Notes under the pieces: generated by a model | The model's database searches: none | The model's input: the letters and a program-made list of their open reading frames with translations, nothing else | What the model was told of the DNA's origin: nothing | Shown here: positions 30,176 to 39,215 of the stretch, piece by piece | Layout of the letters: every line of letters begins with the position of its first letter | Position numbering within the stretch: the first letter of the stretch is position 1 | NCBI RefSeq assembly: GCF_900444995.1 | Contig: NZ_UAPQ01000007.1 | Span: forward strand, 186,001 to 250,000 | Direction: 5' to 3' | From: Actinomyces bovis | Lineage (GTDB): Bacteria; Actinomycetota; Actinomycetes; Actinomycetales; Actinomycetaceae | DNA: 64,000 nt | Made by a program: the position numbers and the translations under genes

Positions 30176-31669
30176 TCACTCAACCTCAGCCAAGGCAGCG
30201 CGCAGCTGCCCCAGATGCGCCTCGATCTCCGCAGCCTTGTACGGCACCTCCAGGTCGCGCACCGCCCCCGCCAAATCGGCCAGGTCGCGAGCCTCCGGGA
30301 AACCATCGCGCACCAAGGACCGGGCGGCACGGGCAGAAGCCTCATCTGCGGCCCCAGCGTCGGCGGCAGCTCCCAGCAGGTCCATCAGCGGCTGATGCGT
30401 CTGCGTCAGGTCCTTAGCGACCACATCCAACTCCCCGCCCACCAGCTCAGCGCGTGCCCGGAACAGTTCCAGGCGGTCCGCCAGCGAATGTGCACCCTCA
30501 CTGAGCGCCGCCACCAACTCCTCCAGCGAGCCGACGGCGTCGTTCTCCTCCAGGGCGTCCTGCCCCGCCAAGAGCTGCACCGCAAAGAAGCCCGCCGCCA
30601 GGTTGTGCAGACGCAGCAGCGCGATACCAAAACGCACCGAGTCCACGTCCCCACGCAGCTCAGCGACCTGTCCCGCCAGCGGATGCAGTTGCTCAAAGCA
30701 CTCCAATACCAAAGTATCCACCTCCTGGTACCGGCTGGCGACGACGTCGGCCGCAGCTGAGTCACCCAGGCGGCCAGCATCAGCCACCAAGGTGCGCAGA
30801 GCCTCGCGCAGGGACCCCAAACGCTTTGACAGCGCCCCAATCTCCGCGGCGCGCGTGCCCAGCAGCGACACCAGTCGGCTGCACTCATCGATCTGAGACA
30901 CCAGCCCCGAGGTGGAATCCTCAATGGCGTTCATTTCCGCCAAAATCCGCGCCACCGGCCCGTCGCCCTCACGCTCGGGGATATCCACACCAGAGGCCAC
31001 CAGCGCGGAAATCTCCTCCGGCAGAGCCTGGCGAGTGAAGTCAATCGAATCGCGGTACCCCAAAGCCTCCAGCTCAGCTTTGAGGGCCGCCTGACCAGCT
31101 GCCGCTACCTCGCGGCGAGTGGAGCCAGCGGCAGTGGAGGCCGCCTCCACCTCAAGCACGCGCGAGTAAGCCGCCTCCACCTGGTCCCGCAGTTCCGTGC
31201 GCATAGGCAGGGTGCGCACGGATAGATACCCGTCCTTGGAGGGCACAATCGTGGCAAAGACGCGGTAAGAGCCGCCGTCGGCAGAGCGGTTAGTGATGTA
31301 GGCGCTGGCGGCCTTGCCCGCCTCAATGTCCTGCCAGACGCTGTGGAACAGTCCGGCAGGCATATCCGGGTGGCGCACCACATTGTGTGCGCGGCCCACC
31401 AGGGCGCCCCGGGGGAAGCCAGACAGGCGCATAAAAGTGGAGTTGGCGCGGCGGATGCGACCCCTGGCGTCGGTGGTGGAGAAGAACAGCTCGTCGGCAG
31501 CGTAGGTGTGCTCGGTGGCGTGGGCGGGTGCATCTGGTGCATCTGGTGCAGCTGGCGCATCGGGGGTGGCTGAAGCGGTTGTGGTCGGGGCGGTGGGCCC
31601 AGCCGCAGCATCGGGCACAGACGGGGTGGTAGGCGTGGCCGGGGTGCCGGTCTCGGGCTGAAGCGTCAT
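30176..31669 (-). CDS. Orphan Aer-like PAS-domain protein
   Basis: 497 residues. A Pro/Ala/Thr-rich N-terminus (1-55) precedes a PAS domain at about 58-160 with TDARGRIRRANSTFMRLSGF and the HNVVRHPDMPAGLFHSVW block seen in Aer and related redox-sensing PAS domains. The rest is a long alpha-helical region with coiled-coil character, but I see no MCP signalling hairpin, HAMP domain or membrane helix. No flagellar or chemotaxis genes are in the window. Start ATG 31669 has AGGAAGG seven bases upstream. A cytoplasmic redox or ligand sensor acting through its helical part is a guess; output partner unknown. Confidence 0.75.
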   Translation of the reverse strand: MTLQPETGTPATPTTPSVPDAAAGPTAPTTTASATPDAPAAPDAPDAPAHATEHTYAADELFFSTTDARGRIRRANSTFMRLSGFPRGALVGRAHNVVRHPDMPAGLFHSVWQDIEAGKAASAYITNRSADGGSYRVFATIVPSKDGYLSVRTLPMRTELRDQVEAAYSRVLEVEAASTAAGSTRREVAAAGQAALKAELEALGYRDSIDFTRQALPEEISALVASGVDIPEREGDGPVARILAEMNAIEDSTSGLVSQIDECSRLVSLLGTRAAEIGALSKRLGSLREALRTLVADAGRLGDSAAADVVASRYQEVDTLVLECFEQLHPLAGQVAELRGDVDSVRFGIALLRLHNLAAGFFAVQLLAGQDALEENDAVGSLEELVAALSEGAHSLADRLELFRARAELVGGELDVVAKDLTQTHQPLMDLLGAAADAGAADEASARAARSLVRDGFPEARDLADLAGAVRDLEVPYKAAEIEAHLGQLRAALAEVE

Positions 31670-31852
31670 TGGCAGCCTTCCTGTTGGGTCCCGGGCCAGT
31701 CGGCGGCGGGAGTGTCTGGGACGTTGGACCTGCATTGAGGTTACCCGTCAGCTCCGCACCTGGACTCTGTTTCACAGCAACAGGCCGCAAGAAGACACTC
31801 CCAAGGCCCTCTCCACTAGGCACTCGGAGGCACAGCACAGCAAACTAGGGCC

Positions 31853-33268
31853 ATGAGCACTCCTGACCCTGCCGCTCCGACCCGCCGCACACTCATGGTC
31901 GGCGTCCCTGCGCTGGCAGCTGCGGCACTGACCGGGCTGGCAGGATGCTCCATTTTGGAGGGTGTCGCCCCGGGTTCCCCTGCACGCGCACTGCGCGCCA
32001 TTGACTCCCTGCCCACCAAGGCCAAGCCCACCACCCCACCGGCGGATATCGCCTCCTCGACGGCGGCTGCGCTGGCCGCCAGTAACCTGGGCCGCCGTCT
32101 GCTTACCCAGCGCCTGACCGCCTCCCCAAGGTCCAACGCCCTGGTCTGCCCGGTGGGCATCACGCTGACGCTCGCAATCCTCTACGCCCAGGCCTCCACC
32201 CTCGGCAAGGGTGTAGCTGAACTCCTAGCGGACCCAAGCACTGGGACTGACGCTGACGCCACGCAGCGCGACACCCGCTGGCGGCGCGCGCAACTGGCCC
32301 TGCAGCGCTTCGATGTGGCCTCCTTGCGCCAGCTACAGGACTTTGACGCCAAGAAACTGCCGGAGAAACCCCTGGTGCATGTGGCCAACAACCTGCTGCT
32401 GGTGGGCACTGCCAAGGACTCCATCAACCAGAGCTATGTGGATGCCGCCCGCACCTGGTACGACGCAGACGTCAACTACGTCGCCCTAGACCGAGCCGGT
32501 GAAGCCCTGGATGCCTGGACCACCCTCCACACTGGCGGGATGATCCGTAAATCCGGGCTCACCTTGGGCGCTGACACCCGCCTGGTAATCCAAAATGCGG
32601 TGCTGCTGGCAGCCCGCTGGTCCCTGCCCTTCCGCGCCACCAACACCCTCAAGGACCAGCCTTTCAAGCAGCCGGGCAACTCTGAAACCCGCGCGGATCT
32701 GCTGGTTGCCAACGGACATTTCACGCTGGTGGAAGAACCCGACTGGCAGGCCCTGCGCCTGCCCTACGGCGTCGTGGACCCCTCACAGAGCACCGGGCGG
32801 GGCTTGGCCCTGGACGTGGTGCTGCCTCGGCAGACCATCTCCCCCACCGAACTAGGCGAGGGAGTCTGGGCGGAGGCCACCACAGCGCTAACTGCCGCAG
32901 AGGACAAGGGCAAGCAGGGACCAGAGGTACATCTACGCCTCCCCCGCCTAGACCTGAGCACCGAGGCCACCGACCTACTGGCCGAGCTGAAAACCATGGG
33001 CGTGGAACTAGGGAATCTGGAACACCTTGGTGTGGGGCTCGCCGTGGATCAAACGGTGCAGCAGGCGCGGCTGATGGTGGATGAAGAAGGCACCGTGGCG
33101 GCAGCACTGACCGAGGCAAATGTGGGTGTTAGGGCGCCTCTACAGGAAGATGAGCCGGTGGAGTTCTTCGCGGATCATCCCTTTGTGGCCAGAATCGTGG
33201 ACACAGCCACCGGCATGCCCGTATTTGAAGTCGTGGTGATGGACCCGGCTTCACATTCGGCGCTGTGA
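31853..33268 (+). CDS. Serpin family lipoprotein, full length
   Basis: 471 residues. TRRTLM plus hydrophobic stretch and lipobox LAGC (Cys32) indicate Tat export and lipidation. The serpin fold is visible from residue 75: SNALVCPVGITLTLAILYAQ, then RLVIQNAVLLAARWSLPF (the N-A-x-x-F/K-x-x-W region), HLRLPRLDL, the hinge MVDEEGTVAAALTEAN and ADHPFVARI near the end. The hinge Gly-Thr and small residues at P12-P9 fit an inhibitory serpin. Counting 15 residues from the hinge Gly places Arg (GVR-A) at P1, which would favour trypsin-like targets, though the loop is about two residues longer than in antithrombin. Surface-exposed bacterial serpins are thought to block host or competitor proteases. Confidence 0.87.
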   Translation: MSTPDPAAPTRRTLMVGVPALAAAALTGLAGCSILEGVAPGSPARALRAIDSLPTKAKPTTPPADIASSTAAALAASNLGRRLLTQRLTASPRSNALVCPVGITLTLAILYAQASTLGKGVAELLADPSTGTDADATQRDTRWRRAQLALQRFDVASLRQLQDFDAKKLPEKPLVHVANNLLLVGTAKDSINQSYVDAARTWYDADVNYVALDRAGEALDAWTTLHTGGMIRKSGLTLGADTRLVIQNAVLLAARWSLPFRATNTLKDQPFKQPGNSETRADLLVANGHFTLVEEPDWQALRLPYGVVDPSQSTGRGLALDVVLPRQTISPTELGEGVWAEATTALTAAEDKGKQGPEVHLRLPRLDLSTEATDLLAELKTMGVELGNLEHLGVGLAVDQTVQQARLMVDEEGTVAAALTEANVGVRAPLQEDEPVEFFADHPFVARIVDTATGMPVFEVVVMDPASHSAL

Positions 33269-33325
33269 GTCGGTGCCCCCTAAAACCTAAGCATGCTGAC
33301 CAACACCAGGATCTAAGGAGCATCC

Positions 33326-33775
33326 ATGTCCGTTGAGCTCATCACCAAATCCACCCCTGAGCTGGTTGAGGCGATGGAACGCCTGATTCCTCAGCTCTCC
33401 CGCTCCGCCCCGGCCCTCACTGCCGCTCAGTGTGAGGAGTTGGTGGCACAGGAGGGCGTTTTCCTCTTCCTATTCCGTCCCGACGACGTCGACGCGCAGG
33501 GCCAGCAGCCGATCCTGGGCATGCTGACCCTGGCTACTTTCAAGATTCCCACGGGTTTGCGCGCCTGGGTTGAGGACGTCGTCGTCGACTCTAAGGCGCG
33601 TGGGCAGGGCGCGGGTGCGGCGCTGGTGGAAGCCGCGGTAGCGCATGCGGCCCAGATGGGGGCGCGCACCGTGGACCTGACCTCCCGGCCTTCGCGTGAG
33701 GCCGCCAACCGCCTGTATCAGCGCTGTGGTTTCCAGCTGCGCGAAACCAATGTCTACCGCTACGCCGCCGAATAA
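33326..33775 (+). CDS. GNAT family N-acetyltransferase
   Basis: 149 residues. Acetyl-CoA loop at ARGQGAGAALVEAAVAHA, preceded by the VEDVVVDSKARG strand-turn and followed by NRLYQRCGFQ, the standard GNAT C-terminal block. Substrate cannot be told. AAGGAG stands five bases before ATG 33326. It follows the serpin gene on the same strand by 57 bases and could be co-transcribed. Confidence 0.92.
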   Translation: MSVELITKSTPELVEAMERLIPQLSRSAPALTAAQCEELVAQEGVFLFLFRPDDVDAQGQQPILGMLTLATFKIPTGLRAWVEDVVVDSKARGQGAGAALVEAAVAHAAQMGARTVDLTSRPSREAANRLYQRCGFQLRETNVYRYAAE

Positions 33776-33795
33776 GGCCAGCGCACCCGTTTTGT

Positions 33796-33866
33796 ACGAG
33801 TTCGCCCATTCTTGACGAATTCGCCTGCACTGCGGGCGTACTCGTCACATTTGGGCGATTTCGTCA
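33796..33866. repeat. Four-copy motif array (two direct, two inverted) between GNAT and HAD genes
   Basis: ACGAGTTCGCCCA (33796-33808) and GACGAATTCGCC (33814-33825) are followed by GGGCGTACTCGTC (33834-33846) and GGGCGATTTCGTC (33853-33865), which are reverse complements of the same word GACGARNNCGCCC. The order is forward, forward, reverse, reverse, as at 14014-14088 but with a different core. The junction is again convergent. A directly repeated TTCGTCAGCC follows at 33860-33879. Confidence 0.72.
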
Positions 33867-33886
33867 GCCTTCGTCAGCCTTCAACC

Positions 33887-34732
33887 TCAGCCCTCGGCCC
33901 CAAGAATGCGCTCCACCAGCTCGGCCAGGCTGTCGGTGCGCATCTCACAGGCCTGCACCACCTCCGGTGGGGAGCTGGGCATAGCGCAGGAGTGGTCGGC
34001 GGCGGTGTGCATGGGAATGTCATTCCAGGAGTCGCCAATGGACCAAGTCTCTAGGCTCTCTCCCGCGCAGACGCCGTCCGGCCCAGTGAGCAGGCCAAGC
34101 AACTCACGCAGGCCAGTGCCTTTGGTGTGCCCGGCGGGAACCAGGTCAATGAAATCCTGATTGCGGACCGCACTGACCTGCTTGCTCCAAGGACCGGTGG
34201 CCAGTTGCATGATCCGCTCATGCAGGGCCTCGTCGCGGATATGGAAAGGTATGCCAATCAAGGTGCGCCCCTGCAAATCGGCCAGCGTGCCCGGGGAGAA
34301 GAGCGTAAGCAGTCCGGTGGCCGTGCCGTAGCTGTTGGTGAGGATGAAGTCGCCGTTCAGGGTGGTGGCAAAAATCTTCAGCCCGTCTTCCTGCCCCAGC
34401 TCAGCTAGGACCTCTTCCACGACGCCGTCGGGCATGGGCGAGACGCGCAGCGGTTGGGCGGCCTGGTCCACCAGCACCGCCCCGGTGTACAGGACGGCGT
34501 AGTCGTACTCCAATCCGCTGCCGGCCAATGCGGAGCCAAGGGCAGCGATGGAGCGCCCCGTGTTAACTACAAAGAGGTTTCCGGCGGCACGCCAGCGGCG
34601 CACGGCGGCGACGTCGGCCGGCGAGATCTTGGCGTCAAAGACAATCGTGCCGTCCAGGTCGGCGGATAGGAGACGCCTAGGAGTAGCCGGAACGGGGTTG
34701 GTGGCAGCCACGGGGTTTCCGGGGGTAAACAT
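33887..34732 (-). CDS. HAD-superfamily hydrolase, Cof type
   Basis: 281 residues. DLDGT at residues 24-28 provides the nucleophile aspartate; NTGRS (motif II) and a C-terminal SIGDSWNDIPMHTAADHSCAM block with the metal-binding GDSxND follow. Cof-type HADs dephosphorylate small phosphorylated metabolites; the substrate is unknown. The start ATG 34732 lies four bases after the nadE stop, so the two are an operon. Confidence 0.88.
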   Translation of the reverse strand: MFTPGNPVAATNPVPATPRRLLSADLDGTIVFDAKISPADVAAVRRWRAAGNLFVVNTGRSIAALGSALAGSGLEYDYAVLYTGAVLVDQAAQPLRVSPMPDGVVEEVLAELGQEDGLKIFATTLNGDFILTNSYGTATGLLTLFSPGTLADLQGRTLIGIPFHIRDEALHERIMQLATGPWSKQVSAVRNQDFIDLVPAGHTKGTGLRELLGLLTGPDGVCAGESLETWSIGDSWNDIPMHTAADHSCAMPSSPPEVVQACEMRTDSLAELVERILGAEG

Positions 34733-34736
34733 CGCC

Positions 34737-36947
34737 TCAGGCCTCCGGGACATTGCGTTCAAGCTCCGCGATCCAGGCGGTGGCCGCGGCATCTGAAGGC
34801 ATGCGCCAATCACCGCGTGGGGACAGGGAGCCACCCGCCACCACCTTGGGGCCGTTCGGCAGGGTAGAGCGCTTGAACTGGCTGGAGAAGAAGCGTTTGA
34901 GGAAGACCAGCTCCCACTTGCGGATGGTGGCCAGATCGTAGGCCACCTTCTCCGCCTCAGGCAGTCCGGCGGGCCAGGTGCCCACGGTGGCGTCTGCCCA
35001 GGCCTTTTCCGCCAGGAAAGCTACGCGGCTGGGGCGCGAACCGCGGCGCAGCAAGTGCCACAGGTGGAAGTCCTGCAGGGCGTAGGGGCCGATTTTGGCT
35101 TGGGTGGATTGGATGGGCTCACCATCGGTGGCGGGGACCAGCTCGGGGCTGATCTCCGTGTCCAGCACCGCCAGCAGCACCTCACCGGCCTCTTGAGAGA
35201 AGAGCCCCTCGGCCACCACCCAGCGGATGAGGTGCTGGATCAGGGTCTTGGGGATGCCAGCATTGACGCCGTAGTGGGCCATCTGGTCGCCCACACCAAA
35301 AGTGCACCAGCCCAAGGCCAGCTCAGAGAGGTCCCCGGTGCCCAGCACGATGCCGCCCCGGTGGTTGGCGATGCGGAATAGGAAGTCTGTGCGCAGGCCT
35401 GCCTGCACGTTCTCAAAGGTGACGTCGTAAACCTCGCGACCGCGTTCACCCTTGCCGTAAGGGTGGTCCATGGCGGCCAGCATCTGTTGGGCGGCGGGCC
35501 TGATATCCAACTCCTCCACATGGCAGCCCAGGGCCTGCGCCAGCGCCAGCGCGTTCTGCTTGGTTTCAGCGCTGGTGGCAAAGCCGGGCATGGTGATGGC
35601 GTGAATATGCTCGCGGCCTAGGCCCAGGCGGTCCACGGCGCGAGCGGCCACGATCAGCGCATGGGTGGAGTCCAGGCCGCCGGAAACACCGATGACGATC
35701 TTGGGCAGGCCGATGGCGCGCAGGCGCTGCACTAGGGCAGCCACCTGAATGTTGTAGGCCTCGTAGCAGTCCTGAGCTAGGCGAGCAGGGTCATCGGGGA
35801 CAAAGGGGAAGCGGTCCACGGTGCGTTTGAGGCCAATGTCTGTGCGCGGCACGCGCAGGGCCTCACGGCTGACAGTCAGGTGGCGGAACTGGGCGGGATT
35901 GGTGAAGGTGGAGGTGCGTTCGGTGGCGCTGGTGCGGGCGAAGGTCTCCCGGTTGTCATCAAAGCTGCCTTGGCGCAGGCGCTCAGCTACCAGGCCTTCA
36001 ATATCGACGTCGACGACGGTGGCGCGCGGCCCGTCCGGGAAGCGCTCGGTTTCCCCCAGGAGGGCGCCGTTCTCATAGACGAAGGTCTGGCCATCCCAGG
36101 TCAAGTCTGTGGAGGATTCGCCCTGACCGGCGGCGGCAAAGACATAGGCGGCCAGGTTGCGGGATGAGGAGGCGCGGGCCAGAAGCTTGCGGTCCTCAGC
36201 TTTGCCAACGGTGATTGGCGAACCGGAGAGGTTTAGCAGCACATTGGCGCCGGCGATCGCAGCGATGGAGGAGGGGGGCACGGGCACCCACATGTCTTCA
36301 CAGACCTCCACGTGGAAGACCAGGCCGGGCACGTCCTCCACCTCAAACAGCAGGTCCGGACCAAAGGGCACCACGGCGACGTCGTCGCTGTGCCGGCACG
36401 GCTGGGTGACTGCCAGAGAGCCGCTGATGCCAGTGCCGCGCGCGGCGCTGGGATCGCAGACGCCGTCCAGGGCGATCCAGCCCTCCCCCTCGATCGTGTC
36501 CCCGTTGGCGAAGTGCCGCTTTTCGTAGAACTCGCGGTAGTTGGGCAGGTAGGACTTGGGGGCCACGCCTAGCACCTCGCCACCTGAGATGACGACGGCG
36601 CAGTTGTACAGGCGGGTGCTTACGCGCAGGGGCGCGCCCACCACTAGGGCGGTAGACAGCTCTGTGGAGGCGGCACGGAGGGTTTCCAGGGCGGTGAGGA
36701 CCTCTTGGAGGAGGACTTCGTTTAGGAGCAGGTCGTCAATGGAGTAGCCGGTCAGGGACAGTTCGGGGAAGACCGTCAGGCAGACGCCCTGCGCCCCCAA
36801 GCTGCGCGCTTGCTCGATGATGGCGGCGGCGTTGGCAGCTGGGTCAGCCAGGACCACCGGCAGGGTCACGGCGGCCACCCGCGCGAAGCCCTGGTCATAG
36901 GCGGAGTGGAAGGCGATAGTGGGACGGGAGGCGCGGTCCTGACTCAT
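34737..36947 (-). CDS. nadE: NAD+ synthase, glutamine-dependent
   Basis: 736 residues. The N-terminal nitrilase-type glutaminase domain has the Glu-Lys-Cys triad: [25 protein letters not shown] and [10 protein letters not shown]. The C-terminal synthase domain has the P-loop SGGLDST and [16 protein letters not shown]. Converts deamido-NAD to NAD with ammonia from glutamine. Size is that of the long actinobacterial form. Start ATG 36947 ([21 protein letters not shown]-type N-terminus begins here); the ATG 36 bases upstream lacks support. Confidence 0.96.
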   Translation of the reverse strand: MSQDRASRPTIAFHSAYDQGFARVAAVTLPVVLADPAANAAAIIEQARSLGAQGVCLTVFPELSLTGYSIDDLLLNEVLLQEVLTALETLRAASTELSTALVVGAPLRVSTRLYNCAVVISGGEVLGVAPKSYLPNYREFYEKRHFANGDTIEGEGWIALDGVCDPSAARGTGISGSLAVTQPCRHSDDVAVVPFGPDLLFEVEDVPGLVFHVEVCEDMWVPVPPSSIAAIAGANVLLNLSGSPITVGKAEDRKLLARASSSRNLAAYVFAAAGQGESSTDLTWDGQTFVYENGALLGETERFPDGPRATVVDVDIEGLVAERLRQGSFDDNRETFARTSATERTSTFTNPAQFRHLTVSREALRVPRTDIGLKRTVDRFPFVPDDPARLAQDCYEAYNIQVAALVQRLRAIGLPKIVIGVSGGLDSTHALIVAARAVDRLGLGREHIHAITMPGFATSAETKQNALALAQALGCHVEELDIRPAAQQMLAAMDHPYGKGERGREVYDVTFENVQAGLRTDFLFRIANHRGGIVLGTGDLSELALGWCTFGVGDQMAHYGVNAGIPKTLIQHLIRWVVAEGLFSQEAGEVLLAVLDTEISPELVPATDGEPIQSTQAKIGPYALQDFHLWHLLRRGSRPSRVAFLAEKAWADATVGTWPAGLPEAEKVAYDLATIRKWELVFLKRFFSSQFKRSTLPNGPKVVAGGSLSPRGDWRMPSDAAATAWIAELERNVPEA

Positions 36948-37030
36948 AGGCCTGAGTCTTTCACGTTCTGGCCCGCCCGCCACGGCAAACCCTTGGTCTT
37001 GGTGGCCGGGTGCGTGGCAGCATCGAACCT

Positions 37031-37849
37031 ATGAGTGCACCAATCAGCCAGGCCTACCCGGCCATCCCTTGCCCGAACCCGGTTCCTGCTGGGCGCCGCA
37101 CCATTTTTGCGCATCGTGGCGCGCGGGCCCTGGCGCCCGAGAACACGGTGGCAGCTTTTGAGCTGGCGGGGCGCCATGGCGCCCAGTGGGTGGAGTTGGA
37201 TGTGGATGTGATCAGTGACGGCACGGTGATCGTCATTCACGACTCTCGGCTGGATCGCACCACCGACCGGCAGGGGACCTACTATGACCTGTCGGCTGCA
37301 GATTTGGCGCATATTGACGCGGGTTCCAGCTATGTGGCGGAGGACGGATCGCGGCCTTTCGCGGGTGAGCCGCTGCCGACTTTGACGACTTGCCTGGAGG
37401 TGGTGCGCCGCTACGGCATGCATGTGAATGTGGAATTGAAGTCCTGTGAGGCGGGAGCTGCAGCTTGTCGGCGGCTGGTCGACGGCGTCGCGGCGCTTTT
37501 AGATGAGCACGCTGAGCTGGGCGGCGCGCAGGTGTTGGTCTCTTCCTTCAACCCGGTGCTGCTGGATCGTTTTGGGCAGCGTCGTCCGGGCACGCGCTTG
37601 GCGGTGCTCACGGAGACGGGACTGCTGCTGGATGATTGGCGTTCTTATGTGGAGCAGCTGGGGGCGGAGGCGGTTAACCCTGCGGATAGGGGTTTGGCGC
37701 GGGAGCGGGTTGAGGAGATTCGCGCGCTGGGCTACGGCGTCAATGTTTGGACCGTGAACTCCCGAGAGCGTGCCGAGGAGCTGTTTAGCTGGGGCGTTAC
37801 GGGAATCTTCACCGACCGTGTGCACGAGCTAGGCCACCTAGCGAACTAA
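37031..37849 (+). CDS. Glycerophosphodiester phosphodiesterase
   Basis: 272 residues. GDPD motifs in order: AHRGARALAPENT, VELDVDVISDGTVIVIHD, ELK(S) (VNVELKS), and the C-terminal NVWTVN and FTDRVHEL. His, Glu, Asp and His residues for metal binding and catalysis are all present. Hydrolyses glycerophosphodiesters to glycerol-3-phosphate and alcohol. No signal peptide is seen, so it is probably cytoplasmic. Start ATG 37031; GTG 37010 is an alternative, and neither has a good ribosome-binding site. Divergent from nadE. Confidence 0.93.
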   Translation: MSAPISQAYPAIPCPNPVPAGRRTIFAHRGARALAPENTVAAFELAGRHGAQWVELDVDVISDGTVIVIHDSRLDRTTDRQGTYYDLSAADLAHIDAGSSYVAEDGSRPFAGEPLPTLTTCLEVVRRYGMHVNVELKSCEAGAAACRRLVDGVAALLDEHAELGGAQVLVSSFNPVLLDRFGQRRPGTRLAVLTETGLLLDDWRSYVEQLGAEAVNPADRGLARERVEEIRALGYGVNVWTVNSRERAEELFSWGVTGIFTDRVHELGHLAN

Positions 37850-38330
37850 ATAGGCTGTTGTTAGGATGTGCGGGCGGGTTCGCTATCTCGGCAGACATCC
37901 AGGCCCCCATTAGCACCAGAATCCTACTTCTGGCAATTTTCTAGCCGCGTTAGCCCGGGCGTTACGAGACCCCACTGCCTTGTGATGTAACTGTAATGCC
38001 GAGTTTCTGTGAAACGGCGATATTCCGCCAAATCCAGAGATGCATTTAGGGCCGGTAGGGCCTTATGCTTTGGGGGTCGGAACACAATACGGTACGAGGA
38101 GATCAGGGACTCCGTTGACCTACCGCAGTGCTCGGGGATGACGCGAATCAGGGACCGCGCCCCCGTATCCGACAACGAGGCCTCGCACTCCGGTGCGAGG
38201 CCTCGGCCTTTGTTGGGGAGGCTGCCTGGTGGCCGACGCGCCCACACTTTCCAAGGATGCTAAAAGGCGCGAGCAGCACCGGTTTTCCGCGCCGCTCGCG
38301 CCGTCAAGCGCCAGTTAGTCAGCTGGCCAG
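37850..38330. other. 481-base intergenic region ending in a strong terminator
   Basis: Between the convergent GDPD and TetR genes. No convincing protein gene. The stretch 37950-38175 contains several small inverted elements and the perfect terminator at 38176-38205, which lies over 320 bases from the GDPD stop. That distance leaves room for a separate small RNA on the plus strand, but I recognise no RNA family. Confidence 0.35.
38176..38205 (+). terminator. Perfect 13-bp hairpin terminator
   Basis: CGAGGCCTCGCAC (38176-38188) pairs with GTGCGAGGCCTCG (38193-38205) around a TCCG loop, followed by GCCTTTGTT. Strongest for transcripts on the plus strand. Confidence 0.82.
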
Positions 38331-39008
38331 TCAGAGTGCCCAGCGGGCCTTAATCATGTCTACGTAGAGCTTGAGTTCGGAGAGCACATCCGTACCTTTG
38401 CTCGCCTGGGCCTCAACTCCGCCGTGGGTGGCGCAGAACCACTGCACTAGCAGCCCATCGGTGAGCGCCACGATCGTGCGAGCCAGTTCCAGCGACGGCG
38501 CCTCCTGGCGCAAGAAGCCTGCGCGTTTGCCGCGCTCCAGGCGGTCAGCCAGGTCGGCCACCTCGGCCTCAAGCCGCTGGGTCTTCCATTCGCGGGCGGC
38601 AGGCCCCATCTGCAGGACCTCACCGCTCATGGCCACATTGACGGCAGCCAGCTCGCGATGGGAGAGGCTGTTGCGCAGCCGCTCGATCCAGGCGGTCAGC
38701 GCCATCCAAGGGTTGTCACCCTTGGGCAGTGGCGCAGCTTTGTCCTCGGCCTCCTCGCGGGCACGCAGCACCTCCACGAAGAGCTCCTCCTTGGAGCGGA
38801 AGTGGTGCAGCAGACCCGCCTTGGAAATATCCGCAGCGGCAGCGATATCGGCTAATGAGGTGGCAGCGTATCCGGCGGTGCCGAAAAGCTTGACCGCTTC
38901 CTCTAGGACGCGGGCGTGCTTGTCCTCTGAACCAGCCGGTGGGCGGCCCGGACCGCGGCGCACCTGCGTGGCCACCGCAACCGCCTGACCTTCAGTAAGT
39001 GTTGGCAT
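38331..39008 (-). CDS. TetR family transcriptional regulator
   Basis: 225 residues. N-terminal helix-turn-helix: AVKLFGTAGYAATSLADIAAAADISKAGLLHHFRSKEELF is the TetR pattern (key residues Gly-Tyr at 46-47, Ser-Lys-Ala-Gly at 62-65, His-His-Phe at 68-70). The C-terminal ligand domain is unassigned. A promoter with a small palindrome at 39047-39064 precedes it, which suggests autoregulation. It lies behind clpB on the same strand with a terminator between. No obvious efflux or enzyme target gene is adjacent. Confidence 0.93.
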   Translation of the reverse strand: MPTLTEGQAVAVATQVRRGPGRPPAGSEDKHARVLEEAVKLFGTAGYAATSLADIAAAADISKAGLLHHFRSKEELFVEVLRAREEAEDKAAPLPKGDNPWMALTAWIERLRNSLSHRELAAVNVAMSGEVLQMGPAAREWKTQRLEAEVADLADRLERGKRAGFLRQEAPSLELARTIVALTDGLLVQWFCATHGGVEAQASKGTDVLSELKLYVDMIKARWAL

Positions 39009-39046
39009 AGCCGCATTGTCACACGGTTGTTTGGGCGCCTCTAAAA

Positions 39047-39070
39047 AGTATAAACCTCCAGTTTCTGGCT
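39047..39070 (-). promoter_or_regulatory. Promoter and putative operator of the TetR gene
   Basis: Minus strand: -10 TATACT (39052-39047), with palindrome AAACTGGAGGTTT (39064-39052) immediately upstream, in the spacer. Arms of only four bases, but the position between the promoter boxes is right for autorepression. Confidence 0.45.
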
Positions 39071-39130
39071 CAATTACAAGGCTTTACGCCCCTCTAGTGC
39101 GCTTGCAAATCCACCGTCAGTTATCAAAGC

Positions 39131-39165
39131 GGCATGGGATCGCCACAAAAGGACGACCCCATACC
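39131..39165 (-). terminator. Probable terminator after clpB
   Basis: GGTATGGGGTCG and CGATCCCATGCC (minus strand, 39165-39154 and 39142-39131) form a 12-bp stem with two mismatches, 50 bases after the clpB stop, followed by GCTTTGAT. Confidence 0.5.
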
Positions 39166-39215
39166 GTTTTAATACCACCAATCAGGCCTAGAGCAGGCCC
39201 CAAAGGCAGTAGAGC

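Noticed and set aside
37924-38247. 107-codon minus-strand frame in the large intergenic gap
   Set aside because: It reads straight through the perfect terminator hairpin, has no ribosome-binding site, and resembles no family.
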